The translations under genes and the position numbers were made by a program. A DNA stretch of 64,000 nucleotides from Bemisia tabaci (taxonomy: Eukaryota; Arthropoda; Insecta; Hemiptera; Aleyrodidae), in assembly GCF_918797505.1 (NCBI RefSeq), contig NC_092802.1:13349480-13413479 (forward strand), written 5' to 3'. Each line of letters opens with the position of its first letter. The stretch's first letter is position 1. Below are positions 1 through 10,754 of this stretch, one piece after another. The notes under the pieces were generated by a model. It saw only the letters and a list, made by a program, of their open reading frames with translations. It did no database searches and had not been told where the DNA came from.

Positions 1-59
1 TTGGAGCTTCACAGGAAGGTAGGAAGGGTGTCAAAAAACCGCAAATTTACCGTTAGGTA

Positions 60-317
60 CACTGAGAAAAAAATATGGTAACATTAATAGTATCATACAA
101 CAATAGTAAATATGGTAACATCTTTTATAAGTCTACTTTATTTTTACCCAGTGATACCAATTAGTGAAAATAACAAGAATTATGGTATTATCCACCAGAA
201 TCCTGTTGAAACATACCCTTGTACAATAAATACTACCATACAGTCCAGTATTTATTACCATACTGGTTTCACTGTGCATGTCCGAATTTGGTAAAATCTA
301 CAATATTTTTTTCAGTG
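60..317. mobile_element. MITE with CACTGA ends and TATGGTA motifs (family B)
   Basis: Begins CACTGAGAAAAAAATATGG and ends with an A/T stretch plus CAGTG. TA dinucleotides at 58-59 and 318-319 fit the TA duplication of Tc1/mariner-type MITEs. It is related to 30780-31022: both hold TAGTGAAAA and CACCAGAA blocks at matching places. Confidence 0.75.
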
Positions 318-517
318 TAATTTAAAAATGGCCACAGAGACGAAGTTGAAAGATTTTAAAAACAGTATATTCAAGTCGGCTCCCTTCCGTCACATGCAAG
401 CTAGTTAAAATCAAATATTGATCTATAATTTGTTATTCCATACAACACTGATTGACACATTTAAAATTATTGATCCGGCGTCGCGTTGGTCGAGAGGGAC
501 AAAACCAACGGGTCGCC
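318..517. other. Short unassigned AT-rich stretch
   Basis: Nothing recognised between two MITEs. Confidence 0.4.
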
Positions 518-681
518 CAGTGGCGTGTCGTTCTTTGCGATATATCGATTGATCTGTTATTTAAACCTATGGAAAAGGATCAATACACAGGGTGTTTGCA
601 ACGAACATCTCAATAATCGATTCATTGCAACAGGTTTAAATGGAGAAGTGTCGATAATCGATCTTTCACGCCTCGCCACTG
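518..681 (+). mobile_element. hAT-type MITE (family E) with 8-bp TSD
   Basis: Ends CAGTGGCGTG and CGCCACTG, flanked by a perfect octamer GGGTCGCC at 510-517 and 682-689. An 8-bp duplication plus CAGTGGCG ends are hAT hallmarks. The interior forms a hairpin rich in ATCGAT and TTTAAACC. No coding capacity, so moved by an hAT transposase in trans. Confidence 0.85.
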
Positions 682-689
682 GGGTCGCC

Positions 690-2140
690 GTGGCAGGACG
701 CTGAGCAGCAGGAGGTTTTGATGGACTCGTGCTGATAGAAAAGCGCTTAATCGAATCATTGTTGCTCGACGCTGCCAGAGCAGTTTGTTGATCGGAGCAA
801 TTGAATCAGTGAGTTCGAAAACACACCAACTCGGGTTCTTTTCGATTTTCCCTGTTTTGCGGTTTAGTAACACTTATGGATGAAAGCATCTGCACGCAAA
901 AGGAAATTTCGAAATTGCAATCGGAAGTGCTCGATACAGCGAATTAAGGGAAGAATCGAAGTATTTCATTGGAAATACCAATTTTTGGCCATTTCAAGGG
1001 AAACGGGTGACCATCCGATTTTGAGGTTTTCTTTTTACGGTTCAGTTTACCTTGTACCAACAAGTTATATAAATATTCAAGCGTTATTCAGGTCGAAAAA
1101 TAGAATTTTTTCAGGGCAGACTATGAAAAATCAGTATCTGAAAGTCGGTGAGAACGGAAACACACCAACTCGGAAATTTTTGAACGCTTAATTCTCTGTC
1201 ATCAAACATGGTGTATGGATTTCAACTTGGTGCTTTACAAACTCTCTGAATACTTGTCCTTTGGCACCACAAAGTTTTTTCTTAAACTAACGTCTTCGCC
1301 CGCTGCACAGTTTTAGGTGTTTCCTGAACAATTCTTTTTTCCGAGTGGGTGTTTTTTCGAACTCACGGATTCAATTACGATTAAAGTTGGAATTGATCAA
1401 TTTTTTTCAATGGATTTTACCGTCTTTTTATAAATTATATTTATTTTCTTCAACCTGTAAAGTTAAACTCAGACAGATTATTTGGACAAATAATAATCGA
1501 TCAAAATCATCGGATTTTGAAATTCATGCTGTTATACTCGTAAATTTGACAGCAGTGCTATCGCATTCAAGCCGGGAAAATCCACTTCTAATCCCCAATG
1601 CAGCACCTTGGCCTATTTTGGAAAAATCAATGACCGATTCCTAATAGCGTTCAGCGACCATTCAGAACAAGTTTGCGGCAAAACATGAGGAAACATTGCA
1701 AATAGCTTTTCCTTGTACAGAACGTCTACTAAAATTTTACTTTAGATTTTTCCTACATTTTTCGTATGTTTTCTTATATATCAGACAAGATTTTCTGATT
1801 TTTTGCGCGAATAAATCAGCTTTATCTTGGTGCACTCAAAATTTTCGAATCCATGACTAGTTTTTCCTGATAACATCGACTTCCCTGATATTTTCCAGTT
1901 TTCCAGCGGGTTTCCTTGACGGTAGACACCCTGTTGCACTCATAAATCAGCCAAGGTATAAAAATAACAGGGCAGGAATTTCTTCAACGTCATCCTAGAT
2001 AAGAAGACGATTTGTTGAAACTCCTCCTCGTTATCCTCAACAGTCAGCGGAAAAATATTTACACTCCACCCTACACCGAGAAGTCGCATCGTCTAAAACT
2101 CACATCCCGCCCTGATTACCTAACCGTATAATCACATCTT
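690..2140. other. No gene recognised; repeat edge near 1850-1935
   Basis: AT-rich sequence with short frames only (880, 1345), none resembling a known protein. At 1850-1935, a run of TTTTCCTGA/TTCCCTGA phrases ending GGTAGACACCCTG looks like the end of a dispersed repeat; a related GGGTGTC occurs at base 25. Confidence 0.4.
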
Positions 2141-2470
2141 TTTCCAGGCTACCCCCCTTTCCACCCCCTAAACGCCCCCCCCTCACGTTCCGGCCGGGGG
2201 CTTTGTGATGTCGCGGGCTTGATTGACGAAGAGCTTTTTTTAATCATCGACGAAACGCTCTCCCGCGCGCGGCGACAAAAAAAGTATGATTGACAGCCCG
2301 AGTCAGAACGTCTAAATAAGCCTTTGTAGTCCCGGCCAATCGCGCCTCTCATATTCCCCGGCAACTCCATCGAAAATTTATTCAGGTGGTCTGACAGGCG
2401 TCGAAAACGCTGCTGAGTTCATTCTCCCGTCGTCTCCCCCTGAATTAGGCCTCAGTTTCCTTCCCATCCA
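2141..2470. other. GC-rich island with C-runs
   Basis: Abrupt GC-rich segment with CCCCC runs near 2150-2190 and many CpG. It could be a promoter-proximal island, but no exon or core promoter is recognisable. Confidence 0.3.
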
Positions 2471-3699
2471 ACTTCTTCGCCCCCTCCGCTTTTCACGGCT
2501 GTTTTCTCTGTCCAAGCTATAGAACCTCTGTTGTTAATTTATTCTATTTAACCCATTGACTTATGATTTAATTTGACCCTGCCGGGCCAGGAATTACGAT
2601 TTAATTTGGCGAAAACCAGTAAGTTGGAACACTTCAAAATAATCCGGAAATTTTTTCTCTGAGGGTGGAAATTGGCACAATGAGCATTCACAATACAACG
2701 TTTGAGAAACATGGTGAAAACTTTGAGCGCAATGATTTTTTTATTGTGGTTTGCTGTCAAAGTCGCAAAAATCGCAAAATCAGAGAAAATCAGGAAATTT
2801 TGAGGTTATTTCATGTGCAAACGCACAGTAATATGAAAAAACCGTGACAAAACAAGAAATTACCGTGCACAATAAGTCATAGGGTGGCCACACTACTCAT
2901 ATAAACATTGATGAGAATGCAATCTACCGGAGAATCGCCGAAATAACGCAAACAATCGACGGACGACTCTGAGCCGTCTCTTCAGATCTGGCCCAGCGCA
3001 GCGCGGACGACTGGGAGCTTAATGGAGAAAACATATTTTAGAGATCCCGCACTGCTATGAGACCTACAATGTAGAGGTTTGTTTCAGAAAGCAACGCTCA
3101 GATTTGCCTTATGATGACGGATGACCAAAGAGTTGAGCGATTGGTATAGTAGCATCTGTATAATTATGTTAGGTTGGGTTAGGTTTGATTTAGTTAGATC
3201 TGATTGGTTTTTGAATGGTAAATAGCATTTTTATGAATAAATAATTCAAACTTTCCGCTCATGGAAGAAATAATAATACACTTGTGTTCAATTGAGCGCT
3301 AAAAGTCACTATCACAGTCTCACCATTACGAGAATATGGCAACCTCAATCTTGACGCTTTGGTTCAGCTATAGTAAGCTGTACACATTTTGAACAACTCA
3401 GAGAGGGAAAGATACAATGCTCGATTGAGTAGTCTGCTAAAGCCGTTGTAGTGCTCAATTTAACTCGCGTAGGAAATTTTTTTTCTTGTGACCAAGCGAT
3501 TCGAATTTCCCGTGATCAATGTAAAACGTTTACATCTTGGCTAGGTGTTAATTTCAGTAGTTTTTGTTGCGCGAATCGTGTTCTGCGTGAATTTCTGGTG
3601 AGAGATCGTGTGTTAGAATGCTTAAGTTGTAGTATGTCGTATGTAGTATGTAGTAAGTATGTCGAATAATTGCGCCAAACACCCGGCGTTAAACGTATA
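2471..3699. other. No gene recognised
   Basis: AT-rich unique-looking sequence. A TTAGGT-rich stretch lies at 3170-3190 and GTAGTATGTAGTA microrepeats near 3640. No supported coding region. Confidence 0.4.
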
Positions 3700-4162
3700 C
3701 TAGCGCCTGCAAGACTGCATGGATACTTCTCGCATTGCGCCAGATGCGGTGCAGTCGGTCAGCGTACGTGAGACGCAGACGCATATTAGAGCCTACAAGA
3801 CTCCAGGAATACTTCACGCATTGCACATACAGCACGGTGCTTGAAACATTGTAACTACTCGGTGTTAGATCCACCACCCCCGGTAGTGCAAGTCTAAAAA
3901 TGCGATTTTACAATTATGAGACTTATCACGGGCAAAAGTATTTCTGTAAATGGAGGGTAATTTTCATAGAAGAATGATCGAGATAAAAAGGTTGGTACTT
4001 TCATTCATCATCGACCTGAAACTGTTCATTATCCAACGCTAATATTCAAGTTGAGGATGATCCCTTTCCGTTTGTTATGTCACCCCAAAACCAGTCGAAT
4101 CAATTCCCTGGACAAAATCCAGAACGTGTTGAGAGACAATCTCCGTCTAAAGGGTCTCTATT
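3700..4162 (+). repeat. Dispersed repeat T with two ~76-bp head units
   Basis: Direct counterpart of 19182-19639 over its whole length, including AACTACTCGGTGTTA and ACTGTTCATTATCCAACGCT. Its head is two related units starting TAGCGCCTGCAAGACTGCAT (3701) and near 3786. An inverted two-unit copy lies near 62580-62710. In both full copies a family A MITE follows directly. Confidence 0.8.
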
Positions 4163-4417
4163 CTATCGTGTTAAAGAAAAACGCTGTATGAACCTTCAGG
4201 CGTTGACAAATTTCCTCTGATAAAAAATAAACTTATTGGAAAAGTTGTAAATATTTTTTTTTTTCCAATTCTTCAGAAAATTTAGTCCGCAATTCAATCT
4301 AAAATATCTGAAAATTTTAAGGAAAATATGCACAGCTTTCTTCCGAAGTACATTTTTTATCAGGGGAAATGTGGTGACATGCGAATGTTCATACGTCGTT
4401 TTTCCTCAGCACGTCAG
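4163..4417. mobile_element. MITE family A, complete
   Basis: Ends are inverted: CTATCGTGTTAAAGAAAAAC at the left, GTTTTTCCTCAGCACGTCAG at the right. The interior carries the family blocks GTATGAACC, CAATCTAAAATATCTG and GAATGTTCATACG. About 255 bp. Confidence 0.8.
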
Positions 4418-4843
4418 AATGAAGATGTTGCATGTGTGAGGAATTAGCGATTTGACTATTGATTCTTACGTAAAAGTTTGCGAGAAACACGATGGTGCCA
4501 CTGATTTTCTCTGAAATCAACTCCCAAGCTCCAAAAAAGCTCTATAGGGAGCAAATACATTGACAGGACTGCCACTTTATTTGGGGACTCCAAAACTGAA
4601 AACACGGCAACCTTGCTAATGTATTTGTTCCCTATCTTTGCATGGAGAGATTGTCTTTATGTCGGAGTGGACTCTCAGGATAGAGTGGGATACTCCCTCC
4701 ATTTTGACCTCAAGTTAAGAGCTTTTTTTGAGCTTGGGAGTTGATTTTAGAGAAAACCAGTGGCACCATCGTGTTTCTTGCAAACATTTACACAAGAATC
4801 AACAGTCAAATCGCAAATTCCTCACACATGCAACATCTCCATT
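4418..4843. mobile_element. Foldback MITE (family K), internally deleted copy
   Basis: Arms of about 130 bp from AATGAAGATGTTGCATGTGT to ACATGCAACATCTCCATT are inverted copies sharing GAGAAACACGATGGTGCCAC. Compared with 35723-36224, about 75 bp after the left arm are missing. No ORF. Confidence 0.8.
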
Positions 4844-4958
4844 CAATCTAAAATATCTAAAAATTTAAAGGAAAAATATGCATAGCTTTCTTACGAAGTA
4901 CATTTTTTATCAAGGGAAATGTGGTCAAATCATACGGTGTTTTTCCTTAGCACGGTAG
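4844..4958. mobile_element. MITE family A, 3' part
   Basis: CAATCTAAAATATCTAAAAA to TTAGCACGGTAG, matching the right half of 4163-4417. It abuts the foldback, suggesting insertion or rearrangement within tandem family A copies. Confidence 0.7.
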
Positions 4959-5407
4959 AATTGTACAGGGAGGGCAACTTGAGGATGTAGAAATGTTTAA
5001 CATTAAGAAGCACGACTTGACGTTCCCCGGATATGGACCTCTCCATTTTTCATCTTTTAAGTAAATTGTTTTTGGTAATTCTAGATTATGAGACGGTGGT
5101 CGGAGATGAAGAGTGAGCCGCGGTCACGAGAGGGGCTCTAGGAAACTGCTCTCCCGGAAATTCGCGCGAATCCGGAACTGTGGGCGCAGGAGCATATTCA
5201 TGAGTGATATGAGACCCACGGCTCACGGTGCGATGTAGCCATGTTTTCATTTCATCTACTTTCAGCTCTGGTTGCTCTTGTGCAACACTTTCATTCAATT
5301 GTCAAAGTTTAGGCCTTGTTTCTAGAGTACCTTCCTAGACAGAGGATAGCCATACTTGTGCCGGTTTTTCATTGGTCGCGAGAAAATAGGCTGACACGAT
5401 TTTCTTA
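4959..5407. other. No gene recognised
   Basis: Mixed-composition stretch. The 70-residue minus-strand frame at 5086-5298 has no recognisable family and no splice context. Confidence 0.4.
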
Positions 5408-5652
5408 CACTGGAAAAATAAACACATTGGATCTAGAATCCAGAATTCTGAAAACATTGACAAGAAAATATACAAAAATATAAAAAAATACTCTTGATTC
5501 AATCGGATTTTTGCATGAATCAAAACGAAATCCGCTTAAATTAAGTGGCTTGGTTCTTGATTTAAGCTAGATTCTGATTGAATCAAGAGTACTTTTTCTT
5601 GTCGATGTTTTTAAGAGTCTGGACTCTAGATTCAATGTGTTTTTTTCCGGTG
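5408..5652. mobile_element. Foldback MITE (family D)
   Basis: CACTGGAAAAATAAACACAT at the left and a T-run plus CCGGTG at the right, with long inverted arms sharing GATTCAATCGGATTT and ACTCTTGATTC. Preceded by TA. Related copies: 38146-38373 and, more distantly, 56184-56403. Confidence 0.8.
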
Positions 5653-5659
5653 AACGGTC

Positions 5660-5752
5660 GTAAACAAACAGAGGAGATGGCTGTTAGCAGCAAGCAAGTT
5701 TGAGGTTACTCTAGACCAATAGGTCCCGGTTTCGAATCCCGGTGGTGGCGAC
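5660..5752 (+). repeat. tRNA-like segment (possible SINE head)
   Basis: GGTTTCGAATCCC at 5728-5740 is a strong pol III B box inside a self-complementary CCGG...CCGG arm, ending GGTGGTGGCGACA. A TGGCTGTTAGCAG stretch upstream could be a weak A box. I cannot fold a full cloverleaf, so a tRNA-derived SINE or relic is likelier than a tRNA gene. Confidence 0.35.
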
Positions 5753-5821
5753 ATAATTTCACGGAACTGACGAGTGGAACTGCAGAAACAGATTCTACTA
5801 TCTGCTCATGCATATATGTCC

Positions 5822-5973
5822 AATTTTTAGATATTCTAGATTAAATTGCGAACAAAATTGTCTGGAAAATTCAAGGAAAAAGATGTATAAATTTTCTCAG
5901 TAAATTTGTATTTTATCGAAGAAAATTTGGCAACGCTTAAGGGTTCATACGACGTTTTTCTTTAGCACGGCAG
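5822..5973. mobile_element. MITE family A, 3' part
   Basis: Right-hand portion including AGATTAAATTGCGAACAAAA and GGTTCATACGACG, ending TTTAGCACGGCAG. Left half missing. Confidence 0.7.
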
Positions 5974-6740
5974 CATTCACGTTACAAGAATGGTGTTTTT
6001 CGTGAAATTTTGGGTAAGGAACACGTATCAGAATGCTCAAATTGGACTGCATGCATTTCGCAATTTGGACCTATAAATTCTAGCTTTTCTGGAAAAACAC
6101 TTATGTGCAAAGGGAAACTACTGACACATACGTTGTTTTTAAACCGGGCTAGAATGTATAGTTCCAAATTGCAAAAAGTAGTCCAATTCGTACCTCGTCA
6201 GCTGGTCCATTTGCAAAATTCCACCCCTAAAAGCGCGCCGTATCCCCGCCTTTTTGGCAACGCTAGGCGAGGGGGCGCAGCGCGGCGTGATTTATTTTAA
6301 AAACGGAAGTCCGCCCCGACAAGAGGCGGAAACTCCCGCGTCTCGCCCCCTCCCCCACCCACCCCCCGCGATAACCACACCTAACCGATATGTGACCGGG
6401 TGCGGAGGGGGGGGCGGCGAGCCCCCATTTCTCGGGAGTAACCCCCCCCCCCCCCGGAGTTACCGGCTTCGCGGAATCAATCTGTAAATTTCAATTTATC
6501 ACTGACGACCCCTACTCGCGAAAGGCGCGCCCGGTTGTATGTAGGCTCGCGGGATCCTCGCCCCCCTCCCCCTCCCCGTCCATCCATCTCCCGCTGCGGA
6601 GAGATCCGCGGTCGGTGCTTTTAGTGAGGGAGGATTCCGAGGAGATCAGTTGTTATGCTGTGAATAGTTTATTACTGGACGGTTGACGGACTGTTAAGTG
6701 CGATGCGTTTTCCCTACTAAATATAGTACGACGGCCTGCT
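5974..6740. other. GC-rich island with C16-type run
   Basis: From about 6230 to 6640 the DNA is strongly GC-rich, with a long C-run near 6440 and G-runs near 6405. CpG-dense, possibly a promoter region, but no exon is supported. The frames at 6010 and 6254 are fortuitous. Confidence 0.35.
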
Positions 6741-6766
6741 CTGCCGGACTGAGGAAGAACGCCGTA
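6741..6766. mobile_element. MITE family A, 5' end fragment
   Basis: CTGCCGGACTGAGGAAGAAC followed by GCCGTA, only the first ~26 bases of the family. Confidence 0.55.
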
Positions 6767-6994
6767 ACTCCGATCAATATTTTCATTTTTCTTTCATACA
6801 TACTATTCTATTTCAATAAATTCGTATTCTCACTATGCTGCATATTGATAGTTTGAGTTCTCAGAGGTATGTCGTAATTATTCTAAAATAATGAGGAGTG
6901 AATGCTCTGTGATTTTTCTGAAATACAACAATAAATTTTCAAGAATCTTGGGTAAAATTTGATGGTATGACTTTGGAAATAGACCTTTTTATAG

Positions 6995-7540
6995 GCGGAG
7001 GGATAGAAGAAGAAGAATAAGAAGAAGAAGAAAAAGGAGAAATAAGGAGGAGAGGAAGAAGGAGGAGAGGAAGAAGGAAGTGAGGAAGAAGGAGGAGAGG
7101 AAGAAGGAGGAGAGGAAGAAGGAAGTGAGGAAGAAGGAAGTGAGGAAGAAGGAGGAGAGGAAGAAGGAGGAGAGGAAGAAGGAAGTGAGGAAGAGGGAGG
7201 AGAGGAAAAAGGAGGAGAGGAAGAAGAGGGAGAGAAAGAAGAGAAGGAAATGGAAATTGAGAAGAGAAAGAAGGAGATTGAGACGAAGAATAAGAAGCAG
7301 AAGAATTAGGAGAGGAAGGAAGAAGAGAAGGAGATGCAGGTGGAGAAGGAGAAGAGAAAGAAGATAAAGAAGGAGAATGAGAAAGAGAGAAAGAAGGTGG
7401 AGATGAAGGAGAAAAAACAGAAGGGGAAAAAGGAGAGGCAGACAGATTGTAAGAAAGAAGAAGAAGATGAAGGAATAAGAAGAAGAAAACAGAGGAATAA
7501 TCGGTTACAATCCTTGATCAAACGCGGCCAACGATAAAAG
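6995..7540 (+). repeat. Polypurine (GA-rich) minisatellite tract
   Basis: Roughly 540 bp in which the plus strand is almost purely A and G. The core (7040-7230) is built of 15-bp units such as GAGGAAGAAGGAGGA and GAGGAAGAAGGAAGT. The lysine/glutamate-rich frames (7080-7367, 7334-7537) are artefacts of composition. Such tracts can form triplex DNA. Confidence 0.9.
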
Positions 7541-8118
7541 AGTATCCCGACAATGTCTCCTCAACAGAATGGAGGTAAGTCGCGTGAATCACGAAACCAC
7601 AAAGGGTTCACGTTGTTAACACTGGAACAAGAAATTCGACCGGTGCGTCCGATGAGTGGTGACCGGCGGCGGCGGAGAGTATCGAACCGGGGTGCGGCCG
7701 GTCTCACGTCCGAACTCGCGACCCCCCCCCCCCCCCTTCCGACCGCGGGGGACCCATTCGAGTCAGCTCAAAACTTGCTCCCCGGTGAAGGGGACTGGGT
7801 CAGCAGTTCCCGAAAGTTGCGCCGATTTCGATCGCTTCGCCCTGTAGATGCCCCTCTTGATTAGCGCTGACTAAGGGGTTCCGCGGTGGGGAAGGGGGGT
7901 CGAAATCGAGGGCCCGTTCGACCGTGAGCTAACGCACGGGAGTTAAGCTTAATTCTAGGCCAGGGAAAAAAATGTAGAGTTCGTTCGTCTGCCTGAACTA
8001 ATTTTTTGCTTGAATTGTTCGGATTAGATAGGCTAAACGTCGAGTAAACGGAAAGCTAGGCAATTCGTCGTCTCTCTCGCGAGAGAACGTAAATACACTG
8101 CGATGTTGCCAGACTATT
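7541..8118. other. GC-rich stretch, no supported gene
   Basis: 7640-7930 is GC- and CpG-rich, with a C-run near 7720. Two overlapping plus frames (7553, 7656) look compositional. 7930-8118 is ordinary AT-rich DNA. Confidence 0.35.
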
Positions 8119-8141
8119 CTGCCGTGCTAAGAAAGAACGCC
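8119..8141. mobile_element. MITE family A, 5' end fragment beside the Polinton
   Basis: CTGCCGTGCTAAGAAAGAAC then GCC, merging into CTACAAGAATATTAGCGC, the target site of the Polinton. Confidence 0.55.
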
Positions 8142-8152
8142 TACAAGAATAT

Positions 8153-8158
8153 TAGCGC
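8153..8158. repeat. Polinton target-site duplication, left copy
   Basis: TAGCGC immediately precedes the AG of the left terminus. It matches the six bases after the right terminus and has the Polinton length. Confidence 0.9.
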
Positions 8159-8185
8159 AGTAGCTAGAATATGGGAAGTAGCCCC

Positions 8186-9250
8186 CACCCAGCTGCCAGA
8201 CTGTGCAGAAAAATCCGAATTATTTCGCGATGGTGGGTATGTGATATGTGTGTTATAGTATACAATCTGGCAACAATGTTTCATGTTGTGACGTCACCAA
8301 TGTTGTAAAATTGTGCAGAAAAATCGGAATTATTTCAGGGTGTTGGGGGTGTTTTATTGTATGACATGTCAACCATGTTTTTCAGTTGTGACGTAACAGG
8401 GTTGAAAGTTGAGCGGGAAAATTTGAATTAATGAGGGGCAAGTTGCTACACTAACCAAGAAAAAAATATTTTCTTTCGAATCATGTTAGCCCGCACCCAG
8501 ATGTCAGATTGAACGAGAAAAAATGATTTTCTTTCGAATCATGTTGACCAGCAGCGTGTCATGCTGTGAGATATATCGATTGATCTGCCATTTATACCTA
8601 TGGAGGAGGATCGATCACCTTTATAATCGATTCTTTACCATAGCTTCTAATGGGGAAATATCGATAATCGATCACTCGCACCTCGTCTCTGGTGTTAGCC
8701 AGCCGCTACATTGAACAGAAAATATGATTTTCTTTCGAATCACGTTAGCCCCTACCCAGCTGCCACATGATTTTCGGTCGAATCATGTTATGAAATGTCT
8801 CAATGTCATCTCGAATCTGACAACGTTGCTGGAACTAGCCAATCAGAACCCACTTTCAAACTAATTAAAACAGTGTTGCTTCGAGTGGAAATGACATTTT
8901 CCCTGAAAGGTCCCATCTTCGTAGAGTTTTCCATGCGGCATAGCTTCTTTAGCATAACGTTACGTCACCCGTTCTCTTCACGATCATGTTCGGGAGGGGA
9001 GGGGTCTCGTTGCAGATTGCCTACCCGTTCAAGCATTGACTTTAGTTAATACGGAAGATCAATGACATTACTCTTAGCATGAATTGAGGAAATTCATCCT
9101 CAAAGAACTTATCTGCACAGGGTTTTTCATGCAACATAGGTCCCTTACCACACGAGAGGACTCAGCTTTACCCGGCTACTCGTTGCCTATCCATTTTGTG
9201 TGACGTCACTCGAAGCATCCATTACGTAACGTCACCCCACCCAGCTGTCA
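8186..9250 (+). promoter_or_regulatory. Repeated subterminal motif CACCCAGCTGYCA (left TIR)
   Basis: Copies at 8186-8198, 8494-8506 (CACCCAGATGTCA), 8753-8765 (TACCCAGCTGCCA) and 9238-9250 (CACCCAGCTGTCA), often followed by GATTTTC and TCGAATCATG. The first starts 28 bp from the terminus. All recur mirrored in the right TIR. Iteration next to a replicon end is typical of binding sites for a transposase, terminal protein or initiator; the actual binder is unknown. Confidence 0.5.
8549..8691 (+). mobile_element. Decayed hAT-type MITE inside left Polinton TIR
   Basis: Related to the CAGTGGCG-ended MITE at 518, 43240 and 61611: same order of GATATATCGATTGATCTG, an interior hairpin, and ATCGATAATCGATCA near the end. 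The ends are CAGCAGCGTG and CCTCGTCTCTG. The flanking octamers ATGTTGAC and GTGTTAGC look like a degraded 8-bp duplication. Confidence 0.75.
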
Positions 9251-9514
9251 TATTGACCAAGAAATTATGATTTTCCTCTCGAATCATGACGTGAAATGTC
9301 ACATTGTCATCTCGAATCCGACAACGTTGTGGGAGCTAATTGGACTTACGGAGCAATGAGCGACATCAAAACTATCCATCCGTTGGTCACCGGGAAAATT
9401 TGAATCTTCAGCGGGAAATTGCAACTCGACGGACAGGTTCAATCTTGTCGATGCAAAAGTTGAATAGTCTTAAAAAGGAAAGGTCATTGCTCCTCGACCT
9501 TGAGAGTAATCAAA

Positions 9515-10340
9515 TTCCGCGAATCATATCTCCTCCACAAGCGTGATCGCAATCGCAGTAATTCGGCTACTTTTTCCTCAAGCATCAATTTTTCCCACGC
9601 TTGTGAGGGGATTAGCGAGCGATTTTGTTGGAGTTCGGGTACTTGACATTTAAGATTTTATAATTGATGAAGAAACTTAGAACACACGAATCAGTTCCAG
9701 TTCTGCCCTTTCGTTGGTTACACCGTGTTCTTGTGTATGTGTTTCTCTCTGCTAATCTTGGTTTCCTCAACCATCTACATCAAATTTATTTCAATTTTTA
9801 CGGTAAGGTTTGTAACAATTTTTCGAACTCTTTTACCTTTCTATGGATGAAAAATCAAAATGAATTTTGGATTTAATGAAACCACAAGTCTTGCTTTGAC
9901 GTCTGCTATTTTCAAAAAAACTAAGAACATTATCGGATGAGAGAAAATCCAGCTTTTGATTTTTCCTCAACTCATATATCATTACAAAATTTTACGGATT
10001 CATGAATTTTTTTTCCTCCGTATAAACGATACTCAAATTTTACAACTAATATAAAGGTTTTTTCTTGCAGTTTTTTTCTTAGTAAAATGAGAAATGGTAA
10101 AAATTAAATTTAAAGGGGGAGGGATGAAAATTACCGTACCTTATTTTTTTTTTTTTACGAGACCAGTGATTGAAAGTTGGTATATTTTTTGTATGCATTT
10201 TTTCCATAGTTAATAAACAAACTGAATTAAATTTTAATCTTGTGTCTTGATAAATTAAAGAAAATCGGTGATAAATATCAACAAATAGATCAATTTTTTC
10301 CCTCAGATTGAAACTGATAGCTTGAGAAGGATCCATTTAC
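9515..10340. other. Left interior of Polinton, no gene seen
   Basis: AT-rich DNA between the left TIR and the polymerase leader. The first ~130 bp are a diverged continuation of the TIR (CCTCAAGCATCA is shared with 17720-17760 inverted). A T-run lies at about 10146. The frames here (9664 plus, 10079 minus) show no recognisable protein. Confidence 0.5.
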
Positions 10341-10754
10341 ACCCACCACGGGCTTCCTGATCAGGACCTCCTGACCTAGTGCTAGCAAGCAACTACTTTG
10401 CTTCTTCTTCGCTGTTCATCGGTGATTTAGACCGCCGCCGTCCAACTTTGAGGTGGTCCGTCACACCGATCAACTCAGTCTCTCCGTGGCGCTCTGCATT
10501 CAACCTGTTCGATTAGCATTCCTCGGGCCAACTTCACGCCCCACCCGCAACAAAAAATAGCTGTGACGCAGCTTCTTCGCAAATTCCGTCTGCATTTTCT
10601 CCTCAGCTCGTGCCGATACTTGACTTCCTCGTACCTTGCAGCATCTTGCCCTCGCTGCTCTTGTACTTCGATCATCAACTGAACGAAGTCATTTTTTTTT
10701 CTCGATCAAGCGTCGTTGTGTGTGTGTGTGAGGGTGTGAGTAATCAGATTCATC
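10341..10754 (+). promoter_or_regulatory. GC-richer leader upstream of the polymerase ORF
   Basis: About 410 bp, clearly GC-richer than the flanking AT-rich DNA and ending directly at the polymerase start. It has an arthropod-type initiator match TCAGT at 10475-10479 and a TG microsatellite near 10718. It probably holds the promoter and 5' untranslated region. On the minus strand, 10475-10700 reads as a short charged frame that looks shifted midway, perhaps a coding relic. Confidence 0.35.

Larger units (their letters stand above)
8159..9514 (+). repeat. Polinton left terminal inverted repeat
   Basis: 1,356 bp, apparently identical to the reverse complement of 17826-19181 in the segments I aligned by eye. 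Identity breaks at 9515; patchy similarity to the other end continues for about 130 bp. It contains four copies of a CACCCAGCTGCCA-like motif (8186, 8494, 8753, 9238), TGACGTCA palindromes at 8289 and 9201, several half-sites, and a decayed hAT-type MITE (8549-8691). Short reading frames within it (8523, 8795, 9340) are duplicated in the other TIR and look fortuitous. In protein-primed replicons the terminal bases are where the priming protein attaches. Confidence 0.93.

Noticed and set aside
3700..4162. Possible CRISPR-like repeat array
   Set aside because: Only two diverged ~76-bp units, dispersed elsewhere; eukaryotic repeat.
5660..5752. Functional tRNA gene
   Set aside because: Good T arm but no matching acceptor stem or anticodon arm could be folded.
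7080..7537. Lysine/arginine/glutamate-rich proteins
   Set aside because: Artefacts of the polypurine tract.
8523..9546. Three small frames repeated in both TIRs (63, 84 and 68 codons)
   Set aside because: Their duplication follows from TIR identity; one is MITE sequence and none resembles a protein.
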